A stretch of 64,000 nucleotides of DNA, from contig JBANDB010000002.1 of NCBI GenBank assembly GCA_037576215.1, positions 7,936,001 through 8,000,000 of the forward strand. Direction: 5' to 3'. Within the stretch, counting starts at the first letter, position 1. Each line of letters opens with the position of its first letter. This DNA is from Armillaria gallica (taxonomy: Eukaryota > Basidiomycota > Agaricomycetes > Agaricales > Physalacriaceae). Shown here in pieces: positions 34,291-48,720 of this stretch. Below the pieces are notes generated by a model, which was not told the DNA's origin, did not search any database, and was given only the letters and a program-made list of their open reading frames with translations. The position numbers and the translations under genes were made by a program.

Positions 34291-37200
34291 GAACAGTACA
34301 TTCACGTTCGACTGCGATAGGCTGAGGTTTGTTTCTTTACCCAATTCATCGATCATATCATTCAAAATCACCGGTAGCAGCATTCAACGCTTTTCCTCAG
34401 TGAAGACGAGGACGCGTCAATAGTGTCGACCTTTTCTGCTCTAGATTCGTGATTACTGGTGGTACGATCCCAGAGAGATAATAAATGAAAGAAGAGCAGC
34501 ACAGTTGACCGACGCCTCGCTTATCCTGGTACGTTCACCTCACGACTTTCCGCGTCTTGTATTCATATTATCGGCAGGAGGACGACGGTGCAGACTCGAC
34601 AAAGGTCGAGTCTAGCACCAGTCCGTCGTTGCTCTCATTATGTCCTGCGCCTGGGTAGCCAAAAAATTTTCGGGCGTATCTGGGGTACAAAGTTCCGTAC
34701 AATGAGTACGTGCATCCTCCGTGGCATACTCCCTGTCTAACCTCTTTCACAGCTATTTTGTTTCTGTTTGCCTATACAACCAATTTTACCTGGATATATG
34801 CGCGTGAATTCTGAATCAGGCATCCTACACTTTGCGGCTTTATATCCCGCCGCGCAAAGTACCTTTCAAAAAACTACGGGACAACGATCTCCCCAGCGTC
34901 TGCGCTGCTCAGCTCATCTTACTCACGCCACCATTTGCGAGCCAGACTCACCGCAATAGGCAGGGCAAGAAATTCAGGCGAGGACGTCCTTCCCGGTCGC
35001 CTGTATGTGTGCCGATAGACGCCCTCAATTACCAGTATGCTGTCTTCCCTCTATGCATTTCTGAAGTCATACTTAGGTATTCTTTCTGATTACAGCGCGT
35101 CGTAGACGCCACACCATCGACAACCTTTCCCGTTCTCGCCCTTATTCGTATCCGCATTCGATAATCCTACACGGCCAAGCCTAGAAATCTTGGCTCACAG
35201 GGATTGTTTCACGTAGAACATGAACCAACCAGACTTGGAAGCGACTTGTACAACGAGCATATCCATCAAGTCTTGAACAATTGCCGACAAGCAAGAGAAG
35301 AACTTTTACCCCCCCCCCATCGAAATGAATCTCGTGAAGATGAAGCCGTTACTCGTTACTGAACTATGCGGATCGTACGGACTCGAGTTTTTCTTCCGGT
35401 TCATAAAGCATATCCCCGGATGCTTGTCCACTCGGATCGACCTTCTCAACGACATCCGAGATATCATTCTCTCTCTCCGCAGCTCGTTGCCAGTAGTCAA
35501 GCAGGATGCACGTCTTGACCACGCCCATTTGCCTTACATACAGACCGTCCCTCCCTCCCATTAATAGGTCTGTATCGTTGTCTGTCTACGAGAGACTACA
35601 TTTGCCTGACAAGAATCGGGTGGCCCGCCATCGAGGCCGTTCAGGCGTTGGTGCTTGAGTGGGACTAGGTGGTCCGTGTCTTTCGTTCTGCCTATACACC
35701 GCCAGCTGCCGGGTACCAGTCTTATTCTCTTTAACCGTTTTATGGGCGTCGTTTCCTCCACAAGCCTTGTCACACCGACAGAGTCAAATGACACACGGTT
35801 ACCATGGCGGCCTAAGACAAAGGGATGTCAGAGCGCGTGCCAAATTCAGCAGGTGACTGGTCCTCCGACACAAATCAGATTTCCATCCCATTAATCCTTC
35901 TCTTCAGACCAACTGCCGCATCTCACGGTATCTCATCGTTATGCCACGATCCGGTCCGGGATACTTTTGAATACAGCACCGTTTATCAGTCTAATATCCA
36001 ACCTGAGCTATTAGTAAGACGTTCGACATCGCGGCGTAATGAAAATTCGTGTAGGACCCGGCATCGGTATCCGCTCGTAATTTCTCTGCTCTTCAACCGC
36101 CTCAAAGTCCTCTCACTGTCAGCCTCGATAGGATCCCCCTATTCAGAGACACTGTCGTTGCTTACCCTTATGCTAGCATTCTTTAACTTCGGTGCCTCCC
36201 CTTCCTATCTCAAAATTTTCCAAGTCTACGGTCCAACTCCATTGATCAGGTGTTCGTGCTAGGTTTCGGGTCTACAGTTCTTGAGTACCTCTGCCTTGGC
36301 GATGGTATCTCGGATGGTTTACTGCCGTAAGTGCTCTCTTTATAGGCATTTTATTCTATTCGCTAAATGCTCCCGGGTCATTCACGATCCCAGTTCCATT
36401 GAGGCAGGTAGTAACATGACTGGCGACTCCCCAAGCAGTGGAGCCGGGTCTGACAACTTGACTCCCTCCGGTAGTAATACAACTGGCAACTTGCCTAGCG
36501 GAGATGTGTCTGGCGAATCGACCTCCTCCAATGACAACAGCACCATATCTCCCCTTCATGGGAATTTACTTCGTAATTGCACATCCTATACAGCCTAACA
36601 CCTCGAGTACCATCTTGCCTGTCTTTACATGCTTGAAGAATTTAGCGGATTTTTACTGGTCGTTTTCTGATCACAGTTAATCTAACTTGATTCACTTGTG
36701 ACGCAGTGATCAGCAAAGAGAAAACCATCCTGAAGTCAAGTTTCCAGACGACGATTTTCATCCTGGTTTGGGGCACCCTCTTCTCTCATGTCCACCTCCA
36801 AATCCCGCCAAACAATATGATAAGTAACCTGAATGGAACACGAGTGAGCACTACTTATTCATTAATGCCTTCCCCGTATTCGAACCGGCTCATCCGGGCC
36901 GGGAAGGAGGCAGTAGTTTTGTCATCGTTGTGTTGATTTCAATCATCCTCCTCAAGTTGGTCTTCTAGCTTCCCGCCTTTCTCTCGGTGCTCTAGAAGAT
37001 TTCAAGTTTCCAGCACCACAAAATCTTCCTTGCCGTTTCCAAAGCTAATGTATTCCACCTGCGCAACGTGCAGCTTGCACAAAGATAACGCCAAGATAGC
37101 GCATCGTGGTAGAAGCAGACCGTGAGATCTTCAAAGCTAACGCCATCTGCCAAGCAATTTTCGGTCCGCGTTTAACATTGATCATCGCGTGGACAACCGT

Positions 37201-37912
37201 TTCCCTGGTTTGACCCCGAAGCGCTAGCCAATACCGAGCTGTTCCTTAGGGCCCGTTCGTGTGCAACCGTTTAGACTCAGCCAGAGGGTTCAGATAAGGC
37301 TAAGAGAATCGGTCACAAGGGAGATATAGGCTTTACTCGCTAATTTAGGACCAATGTCTGGTTCCTGCTCAGTCTGTCTATCGGAACCGGTATTATATCG
37401 AAATTTTCCAGGTTCCGCCACTCATTTATCACCTTCAACAGACTCTGTCAGTAGAACTCAGGAAACTTGGAACCGGACAGCTACAAAGCCGTCTCGCATG
37501 TCAAGGCGTTGATAAGACACTAGCAATTATTAGCTCCATCAATTTACATACCCAACATCCTCTTCCCATTATCTCGGTGAGGCGCATTTCTCGTGCAGAA
37601 GCTGATCCATCTTCCCCTCCACTCGCATCCACTGTACGATACCTCTAATTCGGCGCAATACCCGCTACTGGGTGCTTACGGTACCTCCCACGCAGACTCT
37701 GACCGCCGACACGGGCCATGATGATGTATAAAACATCTCACGACGACAACTCCGTACTCCCGATACCAACCATGATCCTGACCCTTGGTTGGCGATATCG
37801 TTCAGGTGTTCAATGGTCTGCCAAAATTACCACTCGTGTGTGAGCAAAGTGTTGTATGCGACGTGCTATTGGATGAACCGTTCAGTTTTCTTTCACATCT
37901 GTATGAGGGATG
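34291..37912. other. Long gene-poor stretch before the peroxidase gene
   Basis: No supported gene. A plus-strand frame at 36281-36598 has a Ser/Thr/Gly/Asn low-complexity part (GSNTTGNLPSGD) that may be a remnant of a secreted or wall protein. One copy of a short motif shared with 49884-50077 lies at 35546-35598. The region 37000-37900 is the peroxidase upstream flank. Confidence 0.4.
35546..35598 (+). repeat. Single copy of a short repeat with internal hairpin
   Basis: The sequence GTCCCTCCCTCCCATTA, then GTCTGTCTACGAGAGACTA, is also found twice in inverted orientation at 49884-50077. A 12-base piece (GTCTACGAGAGA) recurs near 2255. Flanking ATACAGACC/GGTCTGTAT pair as an inverted repeat. 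Confidence 0.65.
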
Positions 37913-37920
37913 TATATAAA
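37913..37920 (+). promoter_or_regulatory. TATA box of the peroxidase gene
   Basis: TATATAAA lies 42 bp upstream of the presumed ATG. Confidence 0.65.
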
Positions 37921-37961
37921 TGGTGGACAGAGTAAGTTTTCACTGCAGTCATCGGCACAAC

Positions 37962-39773
<1,812 letters not shown>

Positions 39774-40055
39774 ATTAACTACACATACGAGCAGAAAACC
39801 TTGTTTCTCGCCACTTTGATGTACAACAATCGTGACTGTAGCTGATCCGGGAGCTGTGTACCTACTAAGCCTGATTACCTTGTTTTAGTCCCTTTATGTC
39901 GATACGTTCTTGGAAATTCAACTTTCTGGATGTTCATCTCGTTGACTGAAACCCTTCTCATATAAATCGTACTGGTCAAAGGGCCGATTTGTAGTTGTTT
40001 TTTAATCTGGTTTTGGGGAGCCGAAAAATCGCGATTTTGGCAAGAATCAGTGAAT
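39774..40055. other. Short intergenic spacer
   Basis: This is the 3' flank of the peroxidase gene up to the start of duplication block 2. Nothing recognised. Confidence 0.4.
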
Positions 40056-41546
40056 CTCTCCGCATTAAATCAACAGTAGGGAACCTTCTACTGAAGTTTC
40101 ATGAGTAACGTCTTGGTAAACGTCCAATATCGACGGCTTGGCAATGACTCATTCTCTTCTCTTTCAGATGATTAAACGCGTGTCCGAGATGACCATTTTC
40201 CGGTTCATGGATCCCGGCTTCACCCTGTTCATAGGCCCACACAACGTCCACTGATATTCGGACCTATAAAAGCCCGAATACTTTTCCTCGTCTCTTTATT
40301 TGACGCCATGACATCCCAGATATTCACTTACAATTTTGATACACCTACCTTCAAGGGCACTACCAATATTGATGGTTGGGTGGAAACTTGGCCCTGCACT
40401 TGCTACAGGAAACACGGTCGTTCTGAATGTGACCGTCTCTCCTAGTACGCTCGAAGACTGATACTGACTATCTTGGAGCCATCCGAAATAACGCCATTAA
40501 CTGCTCAGCGCTTCTGCGACTTCATTATCTAATATCGAGGCCGGATTTCCACCCGACGTTGTCAACATTATCAATGGCTACGGTAAGGCCCATCATTCTG
40601 TGAAGATAATCAGAAAAAGATGCTGAGAGACGGGCAGGTCACACTGTCGGGCAGGCGATCAGTGAACATCCCGATAACTCCAAGGTCGCCTTCACCGGCA
40701 GCACCCTGGTCGGAAAAAAGATCCAAGAAGCATCAGCCAAATCGAATTTGAAAGCGGGCATGGACCTCAAGTCTTACAGACACAATTCGACGTGCGTCTT
40801 TAATCTTATGACAGAGCTCTGAAATTCATCCACGATACAGCGCGTCATGAGCTATCTCCACTCAGCGAGGGAGGATGGAGCCCAGTTCCACGTTGGCGGA
40901 GAGAAGCACGAGAACGCTAAGAAAGGGTATTTTATCCAGCCGACGGTCTTCACTGGTGAAAACAGTATGAGAGCAGTCCAAGAGGAGATTTTCGGGCCCG
41001 TGGCTGCGCTCATCAAGTTCAAGACTGAGGAAGGTGGGCAGATACCCTGTGGTCGTGTTTGCACAAGTGCTAATAACGAGTGTAGAGGCGATCGGATTGG
41101 CCAATGACTCGTCGTACGGTCTAGTGGCAGCAATCTTTTCAGAGAGTTCAAGCACAGGTGATTCACGCGTTGGAGGCTGGAGCTGCCTTTGTTAACTACT
41201 ATGGTACAATGAGATAGATGGTTATCAGTTCATTGAGTCAAGCATTTCTCTGAGTGAGGGCGCGAATAATGATGTATGGCTTGATCTTGTGCGCCGACTC
41301 GCTTTCTTAAAAAGACCAAGGGGATGACGGCAAATTGACGCATCGTTATTCATCACTGATACACTATACTTTAATCAGAAAATACGCGAACATCAAGCCT
41401 TCGTCAGATATGCTTTGGCCACCTCCGAGACTTTGGTATCAAATTTACCCAGAATCTCCACCATCTCCTCCTAAGTGCAAAATAAATCAACGGTCTACCC
41501 CTAAAAATTTCCCAGCAAAGAACAACTCACCCATACTTTATCCTGG
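40056..41546 (+). repeat. Segmental duplication block 2, partner 31136-33966
   Basis: This carries the ALDH promoter, a deleted ALDH copy, the ALDH 3' flank and then the 3' part of the intact SDR. Identity to block 1 is about 90 percent by eye in the retained pieces. Confidence 0.85.
40308..41203 (+). pseudogene. Aldehyde dehydrogenase deletion pseudogene
   Basis: The ATG and about 18 codons match the intact ALDH at 31408, then the sequence jumps to the exon matching 32311 (loss of about 0.85 kb). A second jump inside exon 10 removes the segment matching about 32691-32982, including the catalytic Glu/Cys region. A small deletion lies in exon 13, and the end (exon 14 and part of 13) is missing. 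The TATA box and leader are kept. It cannot encode a working enzyme. Confidence 0.9.
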
Positions 41547-42705
41547 ACGATCTTCCCATCCTCGCTGATCACAAAGTCGCTCTCCTCTACGACCTCGGAC
41601 ATTTGGATATACTTGCCGCGAAGCTTCTCCTCGTCGTCCAGCGAGCCCACGGCACCGTATACCAGCTGCCGGCTCCCCTCCTCTGCAGTGAACGCCATTT
41701 CCTCCTGCATCTTCCGGAAAAGTTTTGCGTCCTCAGAGTCGGATGGGATACCGGCGTTAGCTAAGAAGCCCGATAAACAGAGTCCGGGGTTCACAGAGTT
41801 GACGGTGATCGCTGGTGCAGATGGGACATGGTCTTGCAGAGCTCGGACAAAGAGGATGTTGAACACTGCGGTAGTAGTATGGGGTCGTAAGTCACGTGAA
41901 GAACAATCAGCGTGTTACTCACATTTCGAATCATGATACCTGTGCTTCATCACCCTGTGCGCAGGTCAGTGATACAAGTAAGAGTTTATAAGGGACGGGA
42001 CATACTCTTCTGTGCAATACTCCTTGTCTGAAAGCTTCGCGAGGATGCCAGATGAACTGGCGATGTCATCCTTTTCTATCACCGTCCAATAGTGCACGTC
42101 GCTCGCCACGACCACCAGTCTCGGGGTGACGGAATGCTTGCGAGCCGTCTCGAGCATCTTGGGGATCATACGAATAGCTAGTAACTCGGGACCAAGATTG
42201 TTTGTATGTAGGCTGAGATGGTAATGAGTCTTCGTCTCTTAGAAGAAGACACCACGTACGTTCTCTCCCAACCGTCGACTTGTTCGTATTTCCAAGTCAT
42301 CATACCAGCACTTTCGACGAGGATATCCAATCTATCCAGTTCACGCTCAGCTTTGTCAGCGAACGTGATGACGCTGTCGAAACTGGCGAGGTCAATGATC
42401 CATAGCTCCGCATTGGAGTACCCAGTGTCGTTCTGGATCTCTGTGGTCACTACGATGAGCGAGGCTTGTAAATCTGGTAAGTGAATGCACCTACGGGCCA
42501 GAGCCTGCTTTCCCTTCGCTTCATCTCTTGCAGTAAGCACCAAACGCCCAGGGTTCATCCTAGCGAAATGCTTTGCAGCTTCAAACCCCAGACCAGCATT
42601 GGCACCAATCAAGACGAGTGTCTTCCCGCTCAAGTCGGCGGTGACGACGGCAGGCATTGGTCTAGTTTGGTCTGCGATGAGTTGTTCATGAGTTCTGGGA
42701 GCCAT
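41393..42705 (-). CDS. Short-chain dehydrogenase/reductase (retinol-dehydrogenase-like), 6 exons
   Basis: Exons on the minus strand: 42495-42705, 42260-42440, 42006-42212, 41923-41954, 41531-41865 and 41393-41470. Introns are 47-60 bp with the frame kept, and the product has 347 residues. A Rossmann NAD(P)-binding motif GANAGLG (residues 34-40) follows a short N-terminal leader. Further motifs are ELWIIDLASF, LDILVESAG (the family's NNAG position) and the catalytic YHDSK (Tyr206, Lys210). The C terminus carries the extension typical of fungal retinol-dehydrogenase-like SDRs. Such enzymes oxidise or reduce alcohols and ketones, and the substrate here is unknown. A 3' stub lies at 33826-33966 and a longer dead copy at 45760-46235. 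TATATAA-like sequence lies near 42749. Confidence 0.93.
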
Positions 42706-43985
42706 TGCGAGGGATAATAATGAAACACTTGCCAGTGCTTCACAGCTTTATATGTGGTCAGGCGTGGATATATTGGAGGAGCAACATCAGATATGACTTG
42801 GTGCCTTTGCGACGCTATGGTGTATTCTCACATGCCGATAGCCTACGCAATCTATAGAGACCGTGACGGCAGAACGACATGGGGGCGTTTAGTAAAACCT
42901 CTTCCGTGTCGTGACAAGCGAAGCGACCGTAAGATGCGCCACACTGAAGACAAGAATGTCGGCCGTACAGAATATAGCATAGGTAATATTACTTACCGCT
43001 CATTGAATAGCGTTACATCCAGCAGCGAGATGCACACACGAGATACATGCACTGCTGACCAACGAAAGGGTGGTCAGTAAAAACAAAGATTCCGGATAGT
43101 CGGTTAAACTCTGGGTATCGCGTAAAGATCGAGTGCTCAGGACCTTCAAACGTCTGATAACTTCACGGATAAACTGGCAAAGGCAAATGGCGACACAGTG
43201 GGTATCATTCTACACATCACCTGCAAATTCCTAGGGCGTGATGGCGTCGATGACGGTGTAAAATAACGCGACGATTCTCGGCACCTTGAGGATGTTTCCT
43301 AGACACTGTTACCGGGTGAGGAGGGACAGCAGAGGCGGCTGGCTTCAGTATGGAGAACCAGTCAAACGAATAACTGGCCTGCAGCCCAATCATTAAACGC
43401 TTGCTCAGCCAAATAATCTATAAAAAGACAAAGTCCCGACGTACCTAACTCACACTTGTCGAAATGGATCGAAACCGTAGGTTGAGGTCGCGTCTTTGAC
43501 CGAACGGCCGCAATATTGAAGGAGATTCTGCATAGCCGATTATTGGCAAGAACCTTATGTCTCTGGAATTGAAGCAAAGTTGGCGAAGGCGGATTCCTTT
43601 AGTTCTGCGGTGAGTAGGATGTTAGCAGTGGTGGCACGGCATACCAGTGAATAGGTTTCCCGTCGCCCGATTCCATCCATTCCATCCTAATCTGGCGCCC
43701 TGAAATTTCTTGACGTCTCAAAAAGCGACCAGATCCAACGCCAAGTATTACGCGAATAGTCTATGAAGTGAATTAGATGGGCCTTTCAAGCGAAAAGACA
43801 AGGTTAGCCACCTACTTTCGAGTTCCAAGGTAATAGTCGCACTGTGCAAACGTCCTTTTCTGAGGGCGAGATTGACGATAGGACTCGATTAGGAAACTGT
43901 TGCTACATAGATGGGCAGCGGTGTCCGCAGTGAACCATGGAACGAGCACTGAGGATTGGTGGGAAGAGACTCAGCGCATATACCT
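42706..43985. other. Intergenic, possible minus-strand exon remnant at 43440-43800
   Basis: A minus-strand stretch reads in pieces as RFLRRQEISGRQIRMEW, then ELKESAFANFASIPE, then VLANNRLCRISFNIAAV in another frame. It may be an eroded or unmodelled gene of unknown family. The rest shows nothing. Confidence 0.35.
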
Positions 43986-43989
43986 AAGC

Positions 43990-45770
43990 ATGAGCTCCGT
44001 CCTCACCGCCACATTGGTCCATACGGAAATGGTGAGAATATTCCGTCCTCGATGTTGTCAATGCCTTGAGCACGCCTTGTTCATCGCTGCTGATGTTGAA
44101 GCGGAGACTGGTCTGCTTCTACCGCTACCACCACCACGATGAGAAAATTATTACATCAGATCTGCTTTCTCCGGAAGAGACGTACGTGGGCGATCCATAA
44201 GTACGCACGATCCCGCGTGTAGCTTTATGACTAAAATGGAGGTCGAATGGCTTACAGAAGAGCGGGCTATGAGGATGTCTGCTTCGTCACCGCAAATGGC
44301 TAATAGCATGATATGAGGGAGTTTATTGAATGAACGATATTCCATCTACGTACGGCAACTACGACGGATGACTGCGGTGACAAATCAATCTCGACAAAAA
44401 AGCAACACTAGCGCCCCACTTGTGCGATCAGTGGGGTACAGTTATCGAGGTATACCTCCTGCTCTACAGGCAAGGTCAATTCCCGATCTCGCTCCCCTTG
44501 ACGCGAATCCCACATATCCAGGTCCAACTCGCAGTAGCTGTCCTCAGCCAGAAAAGCATAGTAATTACCGTCGTCCTCGTCCTCGTCTTCGGAAATCTCG
44601 AGCTGGGGCTCATCAAAAATGCATGTCGTAGTTTGCGGGTCACAAGGCGTCCAGTCGAGTGGTCCATCACTTATCCCGTGTCTGAACTTTGAGTAGTCGG
44701 GAAGCTGATCAAAATCGAGGGAGCGGCTGTAATCGAGCAGGTCACCAGGAAAGCCTTCAGATAAATCTTTGCCTGAACAATTCGATTTCATGTGTCGGAC
44801 AATCTCTTGTGAGCGTAACTGGAACTCCTCGCGTGGACGAAGGCGCCAAGGTAAGTTTCCGCGGAGGAGGAAGAGGGCAGTGTAAGCTAAAGACTCGAGA
44901 TCATCGCGCGGAGTAAGATCTACGGTGTGAGAATGAATAGCGGTACCGCTAGAAGAGGTAATGTCCACCAACCTATTCCGTTGTGAGAATTCAGACTTGC
45001 CCAGGAAACAGACCCGATGATGGCCCGGCGATCTTTTAACGGGTCGTACTTGCTAGGCTGACCATGAGAAAAAGGCTTGGAGATTCCAAAGTCGATAATT
45101 TTGATCGTCGAATTGTCAAGTGCACAGAGAAGGTTAGCAGGCTTGATGTCGCGATGCACGATCCCGAGCGAGTGGATATGCTCGAGTCCCGCCAGCTGCG
45201 CCTCTGGGTCAATTATTTCTAAGCCCGAATATGTGTTTTTCGCACCACTTGATCCACAATTCGGACGACGGTCGTCAACATGACACCAGCCCCAGGACCG
45301 TTCAAGTGCTCTGCAACACTCGACCCCAGTATCTCCATAGCGATGTACTCGAAATGGTCCAACTGTCCGTATGCATACACCAAAGGAATAGCTGCTTGCC
45401 CTTTCAAAAGTTGAAGGACACGAGTCTCGTGCTGGAGCATGGGTCGCTTCACTCTCTTCGAGACACGCGACATCTTGAGAGCCACTGTCTTTCCGGATTC
45501 TAGTTCGGTCGCCTTGAACACCCAGCTCTAATGTTCATGTTAAGTAAGGGGACAAAGGAGAGATTTGACTGTTGAACTCACATAAGCGCCCTGGCCCAAC
45601 ACTGCCTCACCTCGGGGCGCACGCCGGTACGTTAACATAGAAGAGCTCATGTGGGAAAGAAGGAACGATTGTATACGGGCATCCGTATTGTGATGGTGGT
45701 GGTAGGGGTAGAAGCAGAAAACTCCGCTTCGACATCAGGGGCCGCCGGCGATGGACACAGCCACGACCAC
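43990..45770 (-). repeat. Inverted duplicon copy A carrying kinase A
   Basis: The reverse complement aligns to 51755-53515 at high identity across the kinase gene, its 3' flank and its 5' flank. The 5' flank ends in an SDR piece. This gives a pair of inverted repeats about 1.8 kb long separated by about 6 kb. Confidence 0.9.
44408..45650 (-). CDS. Casein-kinase-1-like protein kinase A, 4 exons
   Basis: Exons on the minus strand: 45582-45650, 45246-45527, 44973-45201 and 44408-44919. Introns are 54, 44 and 53 bp, and the product has 363 residues. The Gly-rich loop is LGQGAYSWVF, the Lys is in VALKMS and the catalytic loop is HRDIKPANLL. The metal-binding motif is DFGISK. The CK1-type replacement of the APE motif reads SVSWASLNSHNGI, with RDDLESLAY after it. 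After residue about 250 comes a long acidic tail with a short Asp/Glu run (SEDEDEDD). CK1 enzymes are Ser/Thr kinases, but the target is unknown. All catalytic residues are present, so it may be active. An inverted sister copy is at 51881-53153. Confidence 0.9.
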
Positions 45771-46235
45771 CAGTCTCGGGTTGACCGAATGCCTGCGAGT
45801 CGTCCCGAGCATCATACGAATAGCCAGTAAGCCGGGACCAAGTTTGTTCGTAGTATACTGAGAGGGTGATAAGCCTTTGTTTCCGAAAAAGAACACGCCA
45901 CGTACATTTCCTTTCAACCTTCCACTTGTTCGTAGTTCCAAGTCGCAATGTTAGCATTATCTACGAGGATATCCAATCGGTCAAGTTCCCGCTCTGCCCT
46001 ATCAGTGAAGGTGACGATGCTGCTGAAGTTGGCAAGATCAATGATCCATAGCTCCGCTTTGGGATAGCTAGTGTCGTTTTGTATCTGATGGCAGCGATTA
46101 GCCAGACTCGTAGATCCGGTAAACAGGAAAACGTACAGGCCAGAGTCTGTTTTCCCTTGCTTCATCTCTTGCAGTCAGCACCAGCCGAGCAGGGGTCGTC
46201 CTAGCGCGCTTCAAATCCTAGTCGGATGGCAGGGC
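45760..46235 (-). pseudogene. Short-chain dehydrogenase pseudogene fragment
   Basis: The minus strand aligns to the first three exons of the intact SDR: QIQNDTSYPKAELWIIDLA, LDRLDILVDNANIATWNYE, then LLAIRMM and NPRLVVVA. The Rossmann glycine motif is mostly lost and the end runs straight into the 5' flank of kinase A at about 45760. Frame shifts occur around 45890-45920. It is not functional. Confidence 0.85.
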
Positions 46236-46380
46236 GATACCAGGGTGCTTGGTAGAACAAATCTTCCGAATCGCTGGACACCAGAATGCCAGAATGTTAA
46301 TCGCACAGTAGCGGGTATAGGGAAATATTACATATAGCCCATAGCTATGCTTTTGAGTATCGACTAACATCCTTTCTTGA

Positions 46381-46690
46381 GCCTTGAGATAGATGACAGG
46401 AAGAGTGGAAAGGGCACCAGCGCGAAGGACGAGTAAGGATTGATGATGATGGTAGGAAGAGAAGAGTATATACCCAACTGGGACCCCGCATCCGATTCGT
46501 CGTCACCATGCTAGCCCATACAGTATTCGTACCTCCGAGTCGATGTCGTCGATGGCTTGAAGACGCCGTGTCCATCGCCGCTGATGTTGAAGCGGAGTTT
46601 GTTCCCCTTCTACCGCTACCACCATCACGATACAGCTGCTTCCGAGTCTCGTCTCGTCTCGCCGATACTATTCACGTTGGCTTCTGAGAA
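46381..46690 (+). repeat. Dispersed module 2, partner 33967-34290
   Basis: A near-identical copy of 33967-34290, including the GATGTTGAAGCGGAGTTTG core and the GAGTCTCGTCTCGTCTCG end. Opposite-strand frames inside are not considered genes. Confidence 0.8.
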
Positions 46691-48700
46691 GAGCTGTACT
46701 TACCCGTCGACCGTCCTTCCAACTGTGCCTCACAGCTGCCCTTCCTCCACGAAAACGCCCGCCTCTGACCTACCTCCCTCACAGCCACAAGACCTCCCTC
46801 CGTCCACACCTCGACGGACCACCTTCCCGTCCCTCTATACAGGCTATTAATAACCCGCATCTGTCCCTATAGCTCAAGCATCTTGACCTCCTCCGCACAC
46901 GTCTACCCCGCGCACATGTCTCCGCGCATCCTTCATCCGCACACTGGTTTCCCTCCGCGCAACTCCTCCCTCGGAATCGTTGGCCACGTTGGCTGTCCGA
47001 GCCTGGATATCAGCGTCGTGGTTCCAACTCGGAGCCTTCGTTGCCGTTATCAGGTAACAGTACAAATATTCACCGTAGCTGAAGATTCTCTGCAATAGGC
47101 GGCTTCAGAAAACCAATGTTCGAACTTGATGTACTGAGGAGATCCGGGTAGGCTAGGATTTGTGATTCTCGGGGAATTGACGTTAATTTGCTTGAGAGGT
47201 TCACCTTAGCGATTTTGCCGCGACTGAGGACTGTATTTATGCGTAGAGAACCTAGCTCCGGCGCAGAAGAAGAAGCCCGCACCGGAGAAGGATGGGCCTA
47301 GAGGGAAGTCTTGTAGGTCCGCGTCTGGCCCAGAACCCGCTCTTTGAATCAAGGGACCTCCTTATTGTTGAGGGCCATCAGCGCCCAACCGGAACAAGGC
47401 ACTGCGACACTCACACCTCCAAGTATACTTATGATCTATTCATGTCATCTGTAGCCTAGAGACAATAGAAACCTACTCGTCAAAAATGAACTTGTAGCAC
47501 ATTTATAAATTGTCCTTTTGAATGCATAGGTACTTAAGAGTCAAAAACAATCACGACTGCCAATTTTACAATCAGTCTATGCAAGCCAGATCACATTTTG
47601 TTGAGCTTATACGACCCAAAAAGAGTTCCATAAAGGAGACTTGTAGCACCTTGACGAAGCGGATAAGAATCTATAAGAATTCCGCTGAGCGCTGATTGGA
47701 CTGTGTCAAGCTACCCTCAGGTACCCGGCAGCAACCTAAGAGGTATCGCTTTCCCAAGTGGTACCGTGCCGTGTTATGATGATGATGATGATGATATGAC
47801 GATTTTCTATTCTGAATGGAATGAAAGGGTGGCTAGAAGGTGGCTCTATTGTGCGTGCCTGGATTCTGCACACACAAATAAGTATTGTCATTGGCGACTT
47901 GCAACCGCTGAGCCTGTTGCACTTAGCTTCGACTGCATGTGCACACTTTACTTCGGGTTTGCTCCGGACGCAAACCGGACGTCAGAAAAACCCAGCTCTT
48001 TATCGATTCCTAATGGTGTCCTGCTAATATTGAAACCGATGCACCGATGTATCAGGGAGTCGTTTCATCTACCAAGATATTATACCATGGCGGATGTGAG
48101 TATATTCGGTGCGCCAGTCATGAACAAATTCCGACCCATCTGTGGATCGTCAACACCATGTGCCTCTGGGGTTTTAGAGAAGTAAATCAGGAGGCGCTTT
48201 GACTTTTAAGCTTTGCAATTCGTGTAGCTGGGAGGTGACCATATCTGACTGTATAGTAGTAGTAATTGTACTGACAAGCAGTCCCTAACTTGTAGGAAAC
48301 AACCAATGTTCTCTGCGCTGTTGGTACCAACCCATCAAAGAGAGGTTGATTAAATTTATGTTCGGGGGTTCCCTTTGTACCGTTGGTAACCCCCTCGCAT
48401 CCCCGGGTTTGGACTTGGAAATACCTGGCCTGAAGGTAAATACGTAGCAGGTAAGTTTGCTACTGGGATATCTGCAGACGGGTACCTGAAGGAATGGAAA
48501 AGCCAGGCGGTTGGCATGCTATGCATGACTTGAGTACAGGCACATTTCATCTGGCGCCAGACGAGCACATTTTGGCTGACTCCAGACGAGCATATTTCAG
48601 CTGACTCCGTACTCTCCGAGGTCGACGAAAGTCTTAAGTAGTAACCAGTTGTGCTGTTAGCACTTAACCGTTGCTACGACCGCGCTTGCATACGATAAAA
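46691..48700. other. Gene-poor stretch
   Basis: No supported gene. A short Pro/Ser-rich plus-strand frame (46557-46850) is an extension of the dispersed module. A GAT microsatellite lies at 47776-47796. A plus-strand frame at 47703-48185 has no family resemblance. Confidence 0.45.
47776..47796 (+). repeat. GAT trinucleotide microsatellite
   Basis: About seven GAT/ATG units in a row, in no supported gene. Confidence 0.85.
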
Positions 48701-48720
48701 GGCCCAGCCAAATCACTTAG

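Noticed and set aside
43362..43577. 71-codon minus-strand frame as a complete gene
   Set aside because: There is no proper start, and the neighbouring exon-like pieces join out of frame. It is kept only as a possible remnant in the intergenic note.
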